Position numbers and translations under genes: made by a program. From NCBI GenBank assembly GCA_947499125.1, contig CANMMP010000001.1, positions 310,001 through 374,000 on the forward strand: a stretch of DNA of 64,000 nt. The letters are read 5' to 3'. This document shows positions 26,847-36,362 of the stretch, piece after piece (position 1 is the first letter of the stretch; every line of letters begins with the position of its first letter). Under the pieces are notes generated by a model. That model was not told the origin of the DNA, searched no databases, and saw only the letters and a list, made by a program, of their open reading frames with translations. Source of the stretch: an uncultured Pontibacter sp. (GTDB taxonomy: Bacteria; Bacteroidota; Bacteroidia; Cytophagales; Hymenobacteraceae).

Positions 26847-27319
26847 TTTGAATACTCCAGCTCAGGTGAGGTTTTAAGCATTTCCAAGGAGCGCCTGTTC
26901 AAGTCAGGTCGTTTGGCTTTGTGCAACGAATCAAGCTTGGCTGTATTCACCTTCTGGTCAGTTTCAGCTGGCTTTGTGGTTTCCAGCCGTACTTCGCGCG
27001 AGGTTAGCGTATCCAGCACAGCTTCGTAGAGTTTGTCCATTGCCGGCAGGTTATCGCTATAGTATTCATAAGACTTATAAAAGTCTTCGCTGTCTACGTC
27101 ATACTTTTCTAGTATCAGTTTATGCTCGCGGTTATACACCATGGCAGCCGTGTCCGGGTAGTTCACATGGGCCTCGATCAAGGATTCCATCACATGAACA
27201 TCAGCCAGTATCTGGGCCATTTTGCTTTCAGGTACCAGGCCGTCAGGTCTGCTTACGTTATCCTGTTCGTTACAACCCAGCAGCGCAAGGCAAAAAAGTA
27301 TATAGAAAAGTCGTTTCAC
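26843..27319 (-). CDS. DUF4296 lipoprotein
   Basis: This is a 158-residue protein with a lipobox (LALLG-C16) and a helical DUF4296 region (LVPESKMAQILADVHVMESLIEA ... YDVDSEDFYKSYEYY). This family of unknown function is widespread in Bacteroidota and is often single-copy. The C-terminal third is charged and probably disordered. Confidence 0.82.
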   Translation of the reverse strand: MKRLFYILFCLALLGCNEQDNVSRPDGLVPESKMAQILADVHVMESLIEAHVNYPDTAAMVYNREHKLILEKYDVDSEDFYKSYEYYSDNLPAMDKLYEAVLDTLTSREVRLETTKPAETDQKVNTAKLDSLHKAKRPDLNRRSLEMLKTSPELEYSN

Positions 27320-27378
27320 GGGTGTAAATTACGGGAATATGTCCTAATTTTAAAATCTCACACCAGTACAACAACGGT

Positions 27379-28260
27379 ATGAAAGAGCTTGTTCAAAAGC
27401 TACGAAAGTACGAGATCCGGATCAGAAAGGCAATCACTACCCAGATGCAGGGCGATTTCCACTCGGTGTTTAAAGGTACCGGGCTGGAATTTGATGACGT
27501 GCGCGCCTACCAGTACGGCGACGATGTGCGTTCAATCGACTGGAATGTGAGTGCAAAAGGCCATGGCACCTTCGTAAAAACTTACCGCGAAGAAAAAGAA
27601 CAATCGGTTTTTTTGATGCTGGATGTGAGCGCTTCGCAAACGATTGGCACAGGCAAGCAGCAGAAAATAGATGTTGGCAAAGAGATATGCGGGGTACTGG
27701 CTATTTCAGCAGCACGGCAGCAAAGCCAGATCGGCATTATCTGTATCTCCGACCGAAAAGAGAAATATATAAAGCCAGCCAAAGGTATAGAACAAGCCTA
27801 TGCTATAATTAAAGCGCTACACGAACTGCAACCGCAATCAGCTAAAACCAACCTTGCCTCCGGCATTCGCCTTACATTAGATATCATCAAGCGCCGCAGT
27901 ATTATCCTGCTTATCTCCGATTTTATAGATGTAAACTACGAAAAGGAATTGCAGATGCTGGCCCGCCGCCACGACCTGATAGTAATACATTTGGTTGATG
28001 TGCGCGAACGCAAAATGCCAGGCATGGGAATTTTACCTGTGCTGGATAAAGAAACCGGCCGCACCGTTTGGCTGAATACATCAGGAGAAGAGTTTCAGAA
28101 GAAATATTTTGCCCAGTATAAGCAGAACCAGGAAAACGTGATACGCATCTGTCAGAAATACCAGGCCAATTACTTGGCAATACAGGCCAACGAAGATTAT
28201 GTACCGCAACTGGTAAACCTGTTCAGGCTACGAAACAAAACCACTAAGAAAAGTGCGTAA
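27379..28260 (+). CDS. DUF58-domain protein (Bat/MoxR-associated)
   Basis: This is a 293-residue cytoplasmic protein. The DUF58 signature GLEFDDVRAYQYGDDVRSIDWNVSA is followed by a VWA-like fold with a MIDAS-type FLMLDVSAS. Such proteins are linked to MoxR ATPases and Bat operons. Here it heads a three-gene overlapping operon (DUF58, membrane partner, VWA). The MoxR gene is not in the window. Confidence 0.9.
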   Translation: MKELVQKLRKYEIRIRKAITTQMQGDFHSVFKGTGLEFDDVRAYQYGDDVRSIDWNVSAKGHGTFVKTYREEKEQSVFLMLDVSASQTIGTGKQQKIDVGKEICGVLAISAARQQSQIGIICISDRKEKYIKPAKGIEQAYAIIKALHELQPQSAKTNLASGIRLTLDIIKRRSIILLISDFIDVNYEKELQMLARRHDLIVIHLVDVRERKMPGMGILPVLDKETGRTVWLNTSGEEFQKKYFAQYKQNQENVIRICQKYQANYLAIQANEDYVPQLVNLFRLRNKTTKKSA

Positions 28261-29206
28261 GGTTATTCTTTCTCTTCTTATTCTTTGGTGGCCGTTTTTG
28301 CTGCAAGCCCAGCAATTGCAACGGCCTGCAGGTTACTTTAGCCAGGATACTATAAAACTGGGACTGCCTGTAACGTATACGTTAGTGCATAAGCACCCGC
28401 ATACTACAGAAATTATACTTCCAGGCGAATCGTACAACTTCTCTCCTTTTGAGTTGGTGCGCCGCGACTTTTACCCAACCCGTACCCGCGACGGCATAAG
28501 TACCGACAGTGCCGTTTATACCTTGCGTACATTTGATCTAAAAGCAGCCCAGGCGCTGGCCTTACCTGTGTTCATCTTAAAAGGAAAAGACACCTTGCGC
28601 CTGCGTGCCGACAGTAGCCATGTGGTATTGCAACAGCAGGTAACCAAAGTTAATGCGCCGCTAACATTCCGATCAGACACGACATTGCAACCTGTAGAAG
28701 AGCGTTTTAACTGGCCGATTTTACTTCTTTGGGTCTCCTTTATAACTCTGCTCTCCACGTTGATCTGGTTGCTGTTCGGGCAAACTATAAAAACGAAGTA
28801 TAAACTATACCGCCTGCGTAAAGACCATCTATACTTTAACTCGCGCTTAAATGCCCACATCGACCGGTTCTTAAAATCCGGGTCAACGCAAAGTATGGAA
28901 AAGGCCGTCTCGCTCTGGAAAAACTACCTTACCAAACTCGAACGAAGTGCCATTAACTCTTTTACTACAAAAGAGATAGTGGAATATTACGACGACAACG
29001 AGGAGGTGAACAATGCCCTTCGCCTGTGCGACAAAACTATTTATGGCAACGTGCAGACCGAAGCCGATAACGAAACAAAATCTGCGATGCTGTTACTGCG
29101 CCGCTTTGCCAAAAGCCGCTATAAAGCCCAGCGCGAGATAACTAAAAATGCTAGAAGAAAAAGACAACCTGCTGGAATGGCTGAGCCTGGAATGGTTCAA
29201 TCTTAG
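28253..29206 (+). CDS. Single-pass membrane protein of a Bat-like operon
   Basis: This is a 317-residue protein. Its ATG overlaps the DUF58 stop by eight bases. It has a signal peptide (to QAQQ, about residue 20), a periplasmic beta-rich part (to about 155), one membrane helix near residues 160-180 (WPILLLWVSFITLLSTLIWLL) and a basic cytoplasmic helical domain. The layout resembles a short BatD-like protein. Its last 59 bases overlap the next gene. Confidence 0.75.
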   Translation: MRKVILSLLILWWPFLLQAQQLQRPAGYFSQDTIKLGLPVTYTLVHKHPHTTEIILPGESYNFSPFELVRRDFYPTRTRDGISTDSAVYTLRTFDLKAAQALALPVFILKGKDTLRLRADSSHVVLQQQVTKVNAPLTFRSDTTLQPVEERFNWPILLLWVSFITLLSTLIWLLFGQTIKTKYKLYRLRKDHLYFNSRLNAHIDRFLKSGSTQSMEKAVSLWKNYLTKLERSAINSFTTKEIVEYYDDNEEVNNALRLCDKTIYGNVQTEADNETKSAMLLLRRFAKSRYKAQREITKNARRKRQPAGMAEPGMVQS

Positions 29207-30200
29207 CACGCTCGGTTCCTACGACTGGGTTTTTCCGGCAGTGCTGTATGCGTTGCCGGTGGTGCCGCTGTTGTTCATACTTAAGTGGCTCTTCACCCTG
29301 AATACCCGCAACAAGCTGAACGTAGCCATGTTTGATGGCAAGCTAAGCTGGCAATGGACCAGCCTGCTGCGCTTTATCCCGGATATACTTTTTATACTTT
29401 TTATTATGCTGGTGCTGGTGGCGCTTGCCCGTCCGCAACGCATAAACGAACAGGTGGAGCTTACCGCCGAAGGCATCGATATTATACTTGCCCTTGATGT
29501 TTCGGGCTCGATGGAGTTGCAGGATATAAAACCCAACCGCCTGGATGCCGCCAAAGAAGTAGCCCTGGAATTTATAAACGGCCGTGTGCAGGACAGGATC
29601 GGACTGGTGGTTTTTGCTGGAGATGCTTACTCCCTGGCCCCGCTCACCACTGACTACGATATGCTCCGCGAAAGTATAAATTCCATCGGGTTTAAGATGA
29701 TCGAGAATGATGGTACGGCCATAGGTAGCGCCCTGGCTGTAGCAACAAACCGCATGCGCGGCTCCGAAGCAAAAAGCAAGGTAATTATACTTATAAGTGA
29801 TGGCGAAAATACCGCTGGCAGCTTAGACCCGCAAATGGCTGCGCAACTTGCCAGTGGCTTTAATTTAAAACTTTATAGTATCGGGATAGGTAAAGACGGA
29901 AAAGTGCCTTTTGCAGTAGATGACTCGGGCAAAACACTTTATGTAGAAACCAAGCTCGACGAAAGCAGCCTGCGCGATGTGGCAGATATAGGAAACGGCC
30001 AGTTTTACAGGGCCGATAGTAAGGACGCCCTGCAAGCTGTATTTAACAGTATAAACCAACTGGAGAAAACAGAAGTTAGCGAGAAACGCTTCCGAGATAC
30101 AAAAGATTATTACCAGGTATACTTAAAGTGGGCCCTGCTCCTGCTGCTATCCTGGATGCTGCTAAAAAACACTTTTATAACCAATGTGCTGGAAGACTAA
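29148..30200 (+). CDS. batA: VWA-domain membrane protein, BatA-like
   Basis: This is a 350-residue protein. The N-terminal region is EWFNLSTLGSYDWVFP followed by two helices (residues about 26-45 and 70-88), then a VWA domain with the MIDAS motif DVSGSMELQ, a second ligand Thr in LAPLTTDYD and Asp in LISDGENTAGS, and a C-terminal helix (WALLLLLSWMLL). It matches BatA. The start at 29148 lies 59 bases inside the previous gene, and the family's N-terminus begins there, so the overlap seems real. Confidence 0.88.
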   Translation: MLEEKDNLLEWLSLEWFNLSTLGSYDWVFPAVLYALPVVPLLFILKWLFTLNTRNKLNVAMFDGKLSWQWTSLLRFIPDILFILFIMLVLVALARPQRINEQVELTAEGIDIILALDVSGSMELQDIKPNRLDAAKEVALEFINGRVQDRIGLVVFAGDAYSLAPLTTDYDMLRESINSIGFKMIENDGTAIGSALAVATNRMRGSEAKSKVIILISDGENTAGSLDPQMAAQLASGFNLKLYSIGIGKDGKVPFAVDDSGKTLYVETKLDESSLRDVADIGNGQFYRADSKDALQAVFNSINQLEKTEVSEKRFRDTKDYYQVYLKWALLLLLSWMLLKNTFITNVLED

Positions 30201-30226
30201 AAGTATAGAAATTAATAACTCAAGAT

Positions 30227-30889
30227 ATGCGGTATTTCCTGCTTAGTTGGTTTTTGCTTTTTATACTTGTTGCCCCAACCCAGGCGCAGCAAACATACCA
30301 GGTTACTGGTCAGGTTAACGTATGCTATACCCAACAAAATGATGCTGAAAAGTCTACTCCGGAAATGTTGATCAGGTTAAGAGCCGTTGATAGCAACAGA
30401 GAGTATAGTACAACAATAGACCAAGCTGGAAATTTCGATTTTAATCAGGTACAGGAGGGCACTTATACATTAAGTACGGCAGCCTTACAATTCCCTGATA
30501 ATGATACACTGGTAACAGTAAACACTGACTTACAGGATTTAAGGTTTTGCATTGACAAAGTCTATAAACCTGCCCCTGACAAACTGATTGCGGAATACCA
30601 GGCCAAAGCACTTGCTGATATAAAAGCCGGAAACCCCAAAATATTGGAATGGACTGCCTTGTCGTTAACCGACGACCCGTTTCTTAAACTAAACCCGAAA
30701 ATCAAAAAGAAATATGGTTTTGAATATGAGATAATGAGCTGTGTAAGACCGGTAACCCGCGACGAAATTGTACAGGTAAAACTATGGGAGGCATATAATG
30801 AGGTGGTGTATCAGCATTTAGATGCACAGCTTGGCTCGGGCTGGATGAAAAACATAAAGCACGAGCGTAATAAGATGCGAAAACAGTAA
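30227..30889 (+). CDS. Secreted protein with a carboxypeptidase-regulatory-like beta domain
   Basis: This is a 220-residue protein with a signal peptide (to TQAQQ). Residues about 24-105 look like a small beta-sandwich of the CarboxypepD_reg/SpaA type (EMLIRLRAVD ... GNFDFNQVQEGTYTLS). The second half is helical and charged (KIKKKYGFEYEIMSC) with no recognised domain. It lies 26 bases after the Bat-like operon and may be cotranscribed. Confidence 0.6.
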   Translation: MRYFLLSWFLLFILVAPTQAQQTYQVTGQVNVCYTQQNDAEKSTPEMLIRLRAVDSNREYSTTIDQAGNFDFNQVQEGTYTLSTAALQFPDNDTLVTVNTDLQDLRFCIDKVYKPAPDKLIAEYQAKALADIKAGNPKILEWTALSLTDDPFLKLNPKIKKKYGFEYEIMSCVRPVTRDEIVQVKLWEAYNEVVYQHLDAQLGSGWMKNIKHERNKMRKQ

Positions 30890-31023
30890 CTACCAAAAAG
30901 AAAAAATAGGTTTGATAAAACCAGAACTATAGATTTATACTATAAGCATCCTGAAACTATGGTTGATTGATCTCAGATTAAAATTGATCACGCTACTACC
31001 CATTCAAAACTATACTTAGAACT

Positions 31024-31710
31024 ATGAGCCACATTGCAGATAACATACGCTACTTCGACGAACAGCTTAAAAACTCACCAGTAAGATTAGTGGCTGTGAC
31101 CAAAACCCACTCCGTAGAAACTATAAAAGAGGCTTACGATGCCGGCCACCGCATTTTTGGCGAAAATAAGGTGCAGGAAATGGTAGATAAATATGCCTTG
31201 CTCCCGCACGATATCGAATGGCACCTGATCGGGCATCTGCAGACAAACAAAGTAAAATATATTTCTGATTTTGTAGATACCATACAGTCCGTAGACAGCC
31301 TGAAACTGTTGATGGAAATTAATAAGCGCGCCGAGCAACGTAACCGCACTTTGCCCATAAACTGCATGCTGCAATTGTCCATCGCCGACGAAGAAACCAA
31401 GTATGGCATGAGCTACGAAGAGGCAACTGCCTTGCTTCAGTCGGAGGAATACCGTAACATGCACTATATTCGCATAACAGGCGTAATGGGCATAGCTACA
31501 AACACCGACGACCAGGACAAACTACGCCAGGAATTTCGGATGCTACGCTCGTACTTTGAACAGTTGAAAGAAACGTTCTTTTTTGCTAATTCCGATTTTA
31601 AAGAGATATCGATGGGCATGACTTCGGACTGGCAACTGGCCCTGGAAGAAGGCAGCACCATGATACGGGTTGGCAGCGGAATTTTCGGGGCGCGCAACTA
31701 TAACAAATAG
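31024..31710 (+). CDS. YggS/PLPBP-family pyridoxal phosphate homeostasis protein
   Basis: This is a 228-residue PLP-binding TIM-barrel protein. Lys27 in RLVAVTKTH is the PLP lysine. FGENKVQEM, WHLIGHLQTNK, MGIAT and the phosphate-binding SMGMTSDWQLALEEGSTMIRVGSGIFG are diagnostic. It buffers free PLP and has no known catalytic reaction. It is followed at 22 bases by the DUF2750 gene. Confidence 0.95.
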   Translation: MSHIADNIRYFDEQLKNSPVRLVAVTKTHSVETIKEAYDAGHRIFGENKVQEMVDKYALLPHDIEWHLIGHLQTNKVKYISDFVDTIQSVDSLKLLMEINKRAEQRNRTLPINCMLQLSIADEETKYGMSYEEATALLQSEEYRNMHYIRITGVMGIATNTDDQDKLRQEFRMLRSYFEQLKETFFFANSDFKEISMGMTSDWQLALEEGSTMIRVGSGIFGARNYNK

Positions 31711-31732
31711 ACACTAACTAAAACACGATAAC

Positions 31733-32188
31733 ATGCAAGAGCAAAATGCAAATCAGGAAGCCGGCTACCGCGAATTTATAAAGCAGGTAGTTGAAACTGA
31801 AAAGGTTTGGGGCTTGTCGGAAGGCGACATCTGGGCTACCTCTAACTCGAATGAGTATGAAGAAACCGAAGTGATCCTGTTCTGGTCTAATGAAGCAAGT
31901 GCAAAGGCTTGCGCTTCTGATGAATGGGAAGGCTACACAGCCGAATCGCTGCCGGTAGCCGAGTTCCTGGAGAACTGGTGTGTAGGTATGTACGACGACG
32001 GCCTGCTTGTTGGCCCTAACTGGACAACCGAACTACAAGGCCGCGAAATAGACCCGCTGGTAATAGCCCTGGAAGTTGTGCAGGAATTAAAGCACAGCAA
32101 CAAAGAGATCGAACTGGAACGCTACGAAAGCCTGAGCGACCTGGAAGAGCAGATCATAGATGCTCTGGAGGATGACGTTGAGGAATAG
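31733..32188 (+). CDS. DUF2750-domain protein
   Basis: This is a 151-residue acidic cytoplasmic protein with a DUF2750-type core (YREFIKQVVETEKVWGLSEGDIWA ... LFWSNEASAKACA ... WCVGMYDDGLLVGPNW). Function is unknown. It is probably cotranscribed with the YggS gene upstream. Confidence 0.8.
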   Translation: MQEQNANQEAGYREFIKQVVETEKVWGLSEGDIWATSNSNEYEETEVILFWSNEASAKACASDEWEGYTAESLPVAEFLENWCVGMYDDGLLVGPNWTTELQGREIDPLVIALEVVQELKHSNKEIELERYESLSDLEEQIIDALEDDVEE

Positions 32189-32220
32189 TTTTTTTAGCTA
32201 ACCTGCGTCTGGTTCACATC

Positions 32221-32658
32221 ATGCTAAAGTTTCCGACTAAAGTAGATAATAAGCTTATATTTGTTGCGCCTATACTTGTAGGAATTTACATGGCAGTTAT
32301 GGTTCCTCTATCAGGAGTTATTCTGGCTTTTATTTCTATAAAAGTAGGTGTAAGTATAGTCAATGACCATCCCGTCCTGACAGGATTCAGTTTGTTTATA
32401 TTATCTATTCCGTTGGCGATCTTCCTGAACAGACTATTGTTAAAGAGAAAGCAGACATATGATGAAAAACTTGTAGCTGGTCTTGTCTCAAATGTCGCAT
32501 TTAACTTAACTATAACGCTGATCTTATTTTTGATAAGCAGTGATCTGGTTTTATCATTCATCCTTTTTATAGTATTCGGTTTATTTGGATTCGTCATAGC
32601 AGCCCTTATAACTGTATTGATAGACAAATTTGAAACCCGGTACCATATATCGAATTAA
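32221..32658 (+). CDS. Hypothetical four-helix membrane protein
   Basis: This is a 145-residue protein with four hydrophobic segments (about 12-35, 55-70, 83-103 and 105-130), a basic loop LLLKRKQTYDEK and no recognised family. It lies between DUF2750 and DUF423 genes on the same strand with short gaps. Confidence 0.6.
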   Translation: MLKFPTKVDNKLIFVAPILVGIYMAVMVPLSGVILAFISIKVGVSIVNDHPVLTGFSLFILSIPLAIFLNRLLLKRKQTYDEKLVAGLVSNVAFNLTITLILFLISSDLVLSFILFIVFGLFGFVIAALITVLIDKFETRYHISN

Positions 32659-32667
32659 ACTTTACAC

Positions 32668-33045
32668 ATGACACAGAAAACCATACTCCTTTTGGCAAGT
32701 GCTTTAGGAGCTTTGTCTGTTATGATCGGTGCATTTGGGGCACATGCGCTTTCCGCTATGTTGCAGGCAACTAACCGCACCGAAACGTTTGAGACAGCCG
32801 TAAAATACCAGATGTACCATACTTTGGCTTTGCTTGCCGTGGGTTTGTTGCTTTTTAAAGTTGAGCACCCGGCACTGCAGGTAGCAGCATGGGCATTTTT
32901 TATAGGTATACTTATTTTTTCAGGTTCGCTTTATACTTTATGTATAACAGGAGTTACCTGGCTGGGCGCGATTACACCAATCGGTGGCACAGCGCTTATA
33001 GTTGGTTGGGCAGCCTTGTTTTATGCCATCCTGAAATCGCTGTAA
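32668..33045 (+). CDS. DUF423-family small membrane protein (YgdD-like)
   Basis: This is a 125-residue protein with four helices. The start GALSVMIGAFGAHAL and the segment YQMYHTLALLAVGL are the family signature, and ITPIGGTALIVGWAAL follows. The role is unknown. It ends just before a bidirectional terminator. Confidence 0.88.
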   Translation: MTQKTILLLASALGALSVMIGAFGAHALSAMLQATNRTETFETAVKYQMYHTLALLAVGLLLFKVEHPALQVAAWAFFIGILIFSGSLYTLCITGVTWLGAITPIGGTALIVGWAALFYAILKSL

Positions 33046-33077
33046 GTATAAACCATTCTGTCACCCTACTAAAAAAC

Positions 33078-33108
33078 AAAAGCCATCCTGTCCGGATGGC
33101 TTTTGCAT
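33078..33108. terminator. Bidirectional terminator between convergent genes
   Basis: AAAAGCCATCC (33078-33088) pairs with GGATGGCTTTT (33094-33104) around a 5-base loop. Confidence 0.9.
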
Positions 33109-33125
33109 TTGAGAAAGTTGGTAGC

Positions 33126-33569
33126 TTAGTTTTTAGCGCTGCTAGCCTGCTTCTCTTTTATATTTGTTTTGATGTACACTTGCACAGGCTCACCTGAATT
33201 TGAGTGTACAGTTATCGCTTTGCTTTGCTGGCCTAATCTGCCGGCGCTGTTATACTTGGCTACAACAGTACCAGTTTTACCTGGCATTACCGGCTCTTTT
33301 GTCCAGGCTGGTGTTGTGCAACCGCAGGTTACGTCTACGCGCTCAATTACAAGCGGCTGCGTACCTGTGTTCTTAAACGTGAAGGTGTGTTCCACCACAT
33401 CGCCCTGCGTTATGTCGCCAAAATTAAACTCAGACTCCGTAAAAGTAATGGCCGGGCCGGTTTTAGCCTGAACCTGTGGAGCAGATGCTTGTCTTACGGG
33501 CTGCTGCTGTGCCACTGCACCACCAGCTGCCAATGCTGCAATTGCAAACGATAGTATGATCTTTTTCAT
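33126..33569 (-). CDS. DUF1573-domain secreted protein
   Basis: This is a 147-residue protein with a signal peptide to AVAQQ. The mature part is one ASH-like Ig fold of the DUF1573 family (FNFGDITQGDVVEHTFTFKNTG ... VDVTCGCTTPAW ... PGKTGTVVAKYNSAGRLG). The conserved CGC may bind metal or form a disulfide. It is common in Bacteroidota envelopes, with unknown function. Confidence 0.9.
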   Translation of the reverse strand: MKKIILSFAIAALAAGGAVAQQQPVRQASAPQVQAKTGPAITFTESEFNFGDITQGDVVEHTFTFKNTGTQPLVIERVDVTCGCTTPAWTKEPVMPGKTGTVVAKYNSAGRLGQQSKAITVHSNSGEPVQVYIKTNIKEKQASSAKN

Positions 33570-33651
33570 GATAAGTGAAAGGGTTTTAACGGTGTTACGG
33601 CCTTCGCCTTTAATTTGTTTTTACAACGAGGCAATGTACTAATTTAGTTCG

Positions 33652-35058
33652 TTAACTGGCTAATAAATGGGTGTTAAAGTTTAAAAGATACAGCTCTTCT
33701 GACGAACGTGTCAGCGCAGTATAGAGCCAGCGGGCAAATTCGGCATTGACCATATCATCATTCAGATAGCCCTGCTCTACAAACACTGCTTTCCATTGGC
33801 CACCCTGCGCTTTGTGGCAGGTTAAAGCATAAGCAAACTTTACCTGCAGCGCATTTAAGTATGGGTTCTTTTTCAGCTCTTTGGCGCGTTCGCGTTTGTT
33901 GCCGATATCCATGTAATCCTGCAGCACTTCGTCGTACAGTTTCTTGTTCTGGTCAGTGGGCAGTGCCGGCGAATCGCTGTGCAGGGTGTCGAGCATTATC
34001 TTAACCTCCAGTTCTTCAGCTTCAGGGTAATCCACAAAACGGACCCGCACATCGGCAAACCTGAAACCATACATATCCTCCAGCTTAATGATCTTGGTGA
34101 TCTCCACGAAATCGCCATTCGCCATAAAACCGATCTCAGAATCCTTTGGTAACCAGAAGTAATTGTTCCGTACGATCATCAGGTAGTCGCCTACACCAAT
34201 CTCGTCTTCAGAAAAGAAAATACTGCGCCTGATGTGCTGGTTATACATGTTCGCCACTTTATTGGAACGGCAGATAACGATTGCATTTTCTACCCCGAAC
34301 TTACCATAAGCATAGCGCAAACCATCTTCCAGCTTTTCGCCGGTCATTTTATAGATGTCGCGCCAGCCTTTTGTGTATAGTTTTATATCGGGTTGCGCCT
34401 GCCCTAACTGAGAGCGCAGGTTAGTGGCATTCATCAATATACCTGAGGCCTCAGCCTGGCGCATTACCTGTTTCAACTCTATCTCATCTACTTTGCAGCG
34501 GAAATTATGTCGCAGGTAGGGAGCATCCAGCGAAGTGCTCAGCGCCTGCCCTACTGGTGGCAACTGAGCTGTATCACCTATCAACAACAGTTTGTTACTC
34601 TTCTTCTCGAACACATAACCCATCAGGTCCTGCAGCAGGCCATTTTGCCCAAAACCGCTGTCATCCGATATCATAGAAGCCTCATCAACTATAAAAAAAG
34701 TATTCTCCAGCTTATTTGGCATCCGGGTAAAGGCAAGTCCCTCAGAGTATGGGTTAGCCGTTTGGCGGTAAATTTTTTTATGGATGGTAAAAGCCTTTTT
34801 GCCGCTATAGGTACTCATTACTTTTGCCGCCCTACCGGTTGGCGCCAGCAACACATACTTGTAGCCAAACTTATTCAGGATCTTAACTAACGAGGTAACC
34901 ACTGTCGTTTTACCTGTACCGGCATAGCCTTTCAGCATAAATACCTCGCGCTCTTCCGATTTGGAAAGTATAAACTCATCCAGCTTGGCAAAGAGCTTCG
35001 CCTGGTCCTCGGTGGGCTCAAAAGGAAAATTCTGGCGTAAAACTTCTACCGGACGCAT
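33652..35058 (-). CDS. RecD-like ATP-dependent DNA helicase (SF1)
   Basis: This is a 468-residue protein. It has Walker A GYAGTGKTTVV (Lys50), motif Ia LAPTGRAAK, Walker B IVDEASMI, motif III LIGDTAQLPPVG, and the C-terminal UvrD_C_2 motif TCHKAQGGQWKAVFVE and YTALTRSSEELYL. It is short compared with RecD2 and lacks its N-terminal HhH region, as is usual for the single-domain Bacteroidota homologues. The role is repair or processing of 5' ends, by inference. Confidence 0.9.
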   Translation of the reverse strand: MRPVEVLRQNFPFEPTEDQAKLFAKLDEFILSKSEEREVFMLKGYAGTGKTTVVTSLVKILNKFGYKYVLLAPTGRAAKVMSTYSGKKAFTIHKKIYRQTANPYSEGLAFTRMPNKLENTFFIVDEASMISDDSGFGQNGLLQDLMGYVFEKKSNKLLLIGDTAQLPPVGQALSTSLDAPYLRHNFRCKVDEIELKQVMRQAEASGILMNATNLRSQLGQAQPDIKLYTKGWRDIYKMTGEKLEDGLRYAYGKFGVENAIVICRSNKVANMYNQHIRRSIFFSEDEIGVGDYLMIVRNNYFWLPKDSEIGFMANGDFVEITKIIKLEDMYGFRFADVRVRFVDYPEAEELEVKIMLDTLHSDSPALPTDQNKKLYDEVLQDYMDIGNKRERAKELKKNPYLNALQVKFAYALTCHKAQGGQWKAVFVEQGYLNDDMVNAEFARWLYTALTRSSEELYLLNFNTHLLAS

Positions 35059-35269
35059 GGTTTCTAGTGGATAATGATGAATAACGAATGATTAATATTC
35101 TAAATCTTCTTGTTGGCGCTGATTTGTAAACCGTGTCTTACTATGCTGTCGGATTTGCAACCCGACTGGGCCAGAGGGCCAACAATATTCGACACGAGCG
35201 CAGACAATCGTGCCATGTAACTTAACAACTTATACTATAGCTATAGTTTAGAGATCATCTGATAACTTA

Positions 35270-35289
35270 AGACGCAAAGTATTGCGTCT
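35270..35289. repeat. Dispersed mini-palindrome (AGACGCAA type)
   Basis: AGACGCAA (35270-35277) and TTGCGTCT (35282-35289) form a perfect 8-bp hairpin with a 4-base loop, followed by CTAC. Sequences of this form are frequent between genes in Bacteroidota genomes. The rest of the 35059-35306 gap contains no gene. Confidence 0.6.
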
Positions 35290-35306
35290 CTACAAGCATA
35301 AACCTT

Positions 35307-35771
35307 CTAACTTTTACTCTCTCTAAGTTTTAGATCATCAGGCGTTATAGTTGCCATACTTGTTGATGCTTTGGCTATAAGCAAAGGCTCGGCTTCGTCT
35401 TTTACCACGTAAACTTCGGCTTCGCAGAAATTGAGTTTGCGACCCTGCTTTATCACATATCCTTTCGCCAGCAATTTATCGCCCACTCCCGGGTGGAAAT
35501 AAGACACTTTTATTTCGGCAGTAACGACATGATGATCTTTGGGTACAAGGCTGACCGCAGCAAAACCGGCAACTATATCGGCAAGTGTGGCAATTACGCC
35601 TCCATGCGTAAAACCTTTGTGTTGTTTGTGGCGCTGCTCCAGTTTTAGCTCCCCTTCTATTCTTCCTGCCTCAATTTTTGTAACTTCGAAGCCCATTAGT
35701 TTCATAAACTCCTGGCGTTCCAGTTTTTCGCGGATGTCAGCTTCGAAATCGGGATTATATGTTTGGATCAT
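35307..35771 (-). CDS. PaaI-type hotdog-fold thioesterase
   Basis: This is a 154-residue hotdog protein. The core GRIEGELKLEQRHKQHKGFTHGGVIATLADIVAGFAA carries the HGG turn and the acidic residue used by PaaI thioesterases, and VVTAEIKVSYFHPGVGDKL follows. The acyl-CoA substrate is unknown. It is divergent from the NUDIX gene, with only 39 bp between the two start codons. Confidence 0.88.
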   Translation of the reverse strand: MIQTYNPDFEADIREKLERQEFMKLMGFEVTKIEAGRIEGELKLEQRHKQHKGFTHGGVIATLADIVAGFAAVSLVPKDHHVVTAEIKVSYFHPGVGDKLLAKGYVIKQGRKLNFCEAEVYVVKDEAEPLLIAKASTSMATITPDDLKLRESKS

Positions 35772-35810
35772 AAATACAAAAATACCACCAATACCACGCC
35801 TTTACAAACT

Positions 35811-36296
35811 ATGTCTGATTTAAACCCAAATGCTGCTGCCTACTCCGATAAAGTTCGGGTTCGGGTTTGCGGCATCTGCTTGCAAGACGATAAAATGCTG
35901 CTGGTGCGCCACCAGCCAACTATAAAAAATAAAGCGTTCTGGGCACCTCCGGGTGGTGGCCTGCAGTTTGGCGAAAGTATAGCCGATTGCCTGAAACGAG
36001 AAGTGCTGGAAGAAACCGGGCTGGAAGTTGAAGTGATCCGCTTTTTATTTGTGAATGAATTTATGCAGCCCCCACTACAAGCGATAGAATTGTTTTTTGA
36101 GATTCGGGTTATCGGCGGAAGTATAAAAAAAGGCCAGGATCCGGAAGCAGCCCCCGATAAACAACTGATCGAAGAAGTGACCTGGAAAACGAAGCACGAA
36201 GTACGAGAGATACCTTTAACTGATAAGCACCGCATACTGCATCACTTATACTCTTTCAACGACCTGATGAGCATGCCGCATCATTTCCTGAAGTAG
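35811..36296 (+). CDS. NUDIX hydrolase
   Basis: This is a 161-residue protein counted from MSDLNPNAAAYS. An ATG at 35763 would run into the divergent thioesterase gene and is not preferred. The Nudix box GGLQFGESIADCLKREVLEETGL fits Gx5Ex7REUxEExGU. The substrate, a nucleoside diphosphate derivative, is not predictable. Confidence 0.88.
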   Translation: MSDLNPNAAAYSDKVRVRVCGICLQDDKMLLVRHQPTIKNKAFWAPPGGGLQFGESIADCLKREVLEETGLEVEVIRFLFVNEFMQPPLQAIELFFEIRVIGGSIKKGQDPEAAPDKQLIEEVTWKTKHEVREIPLTDKHRILHHLYSFNDLMSMPHHFLK

Positions 36297-36362
36297 AAAT
36301 GCTATATTTTTTTTATACTTGCATAGCTCTTTGCTAGGGCTACAACTCACGAAACGTATACT

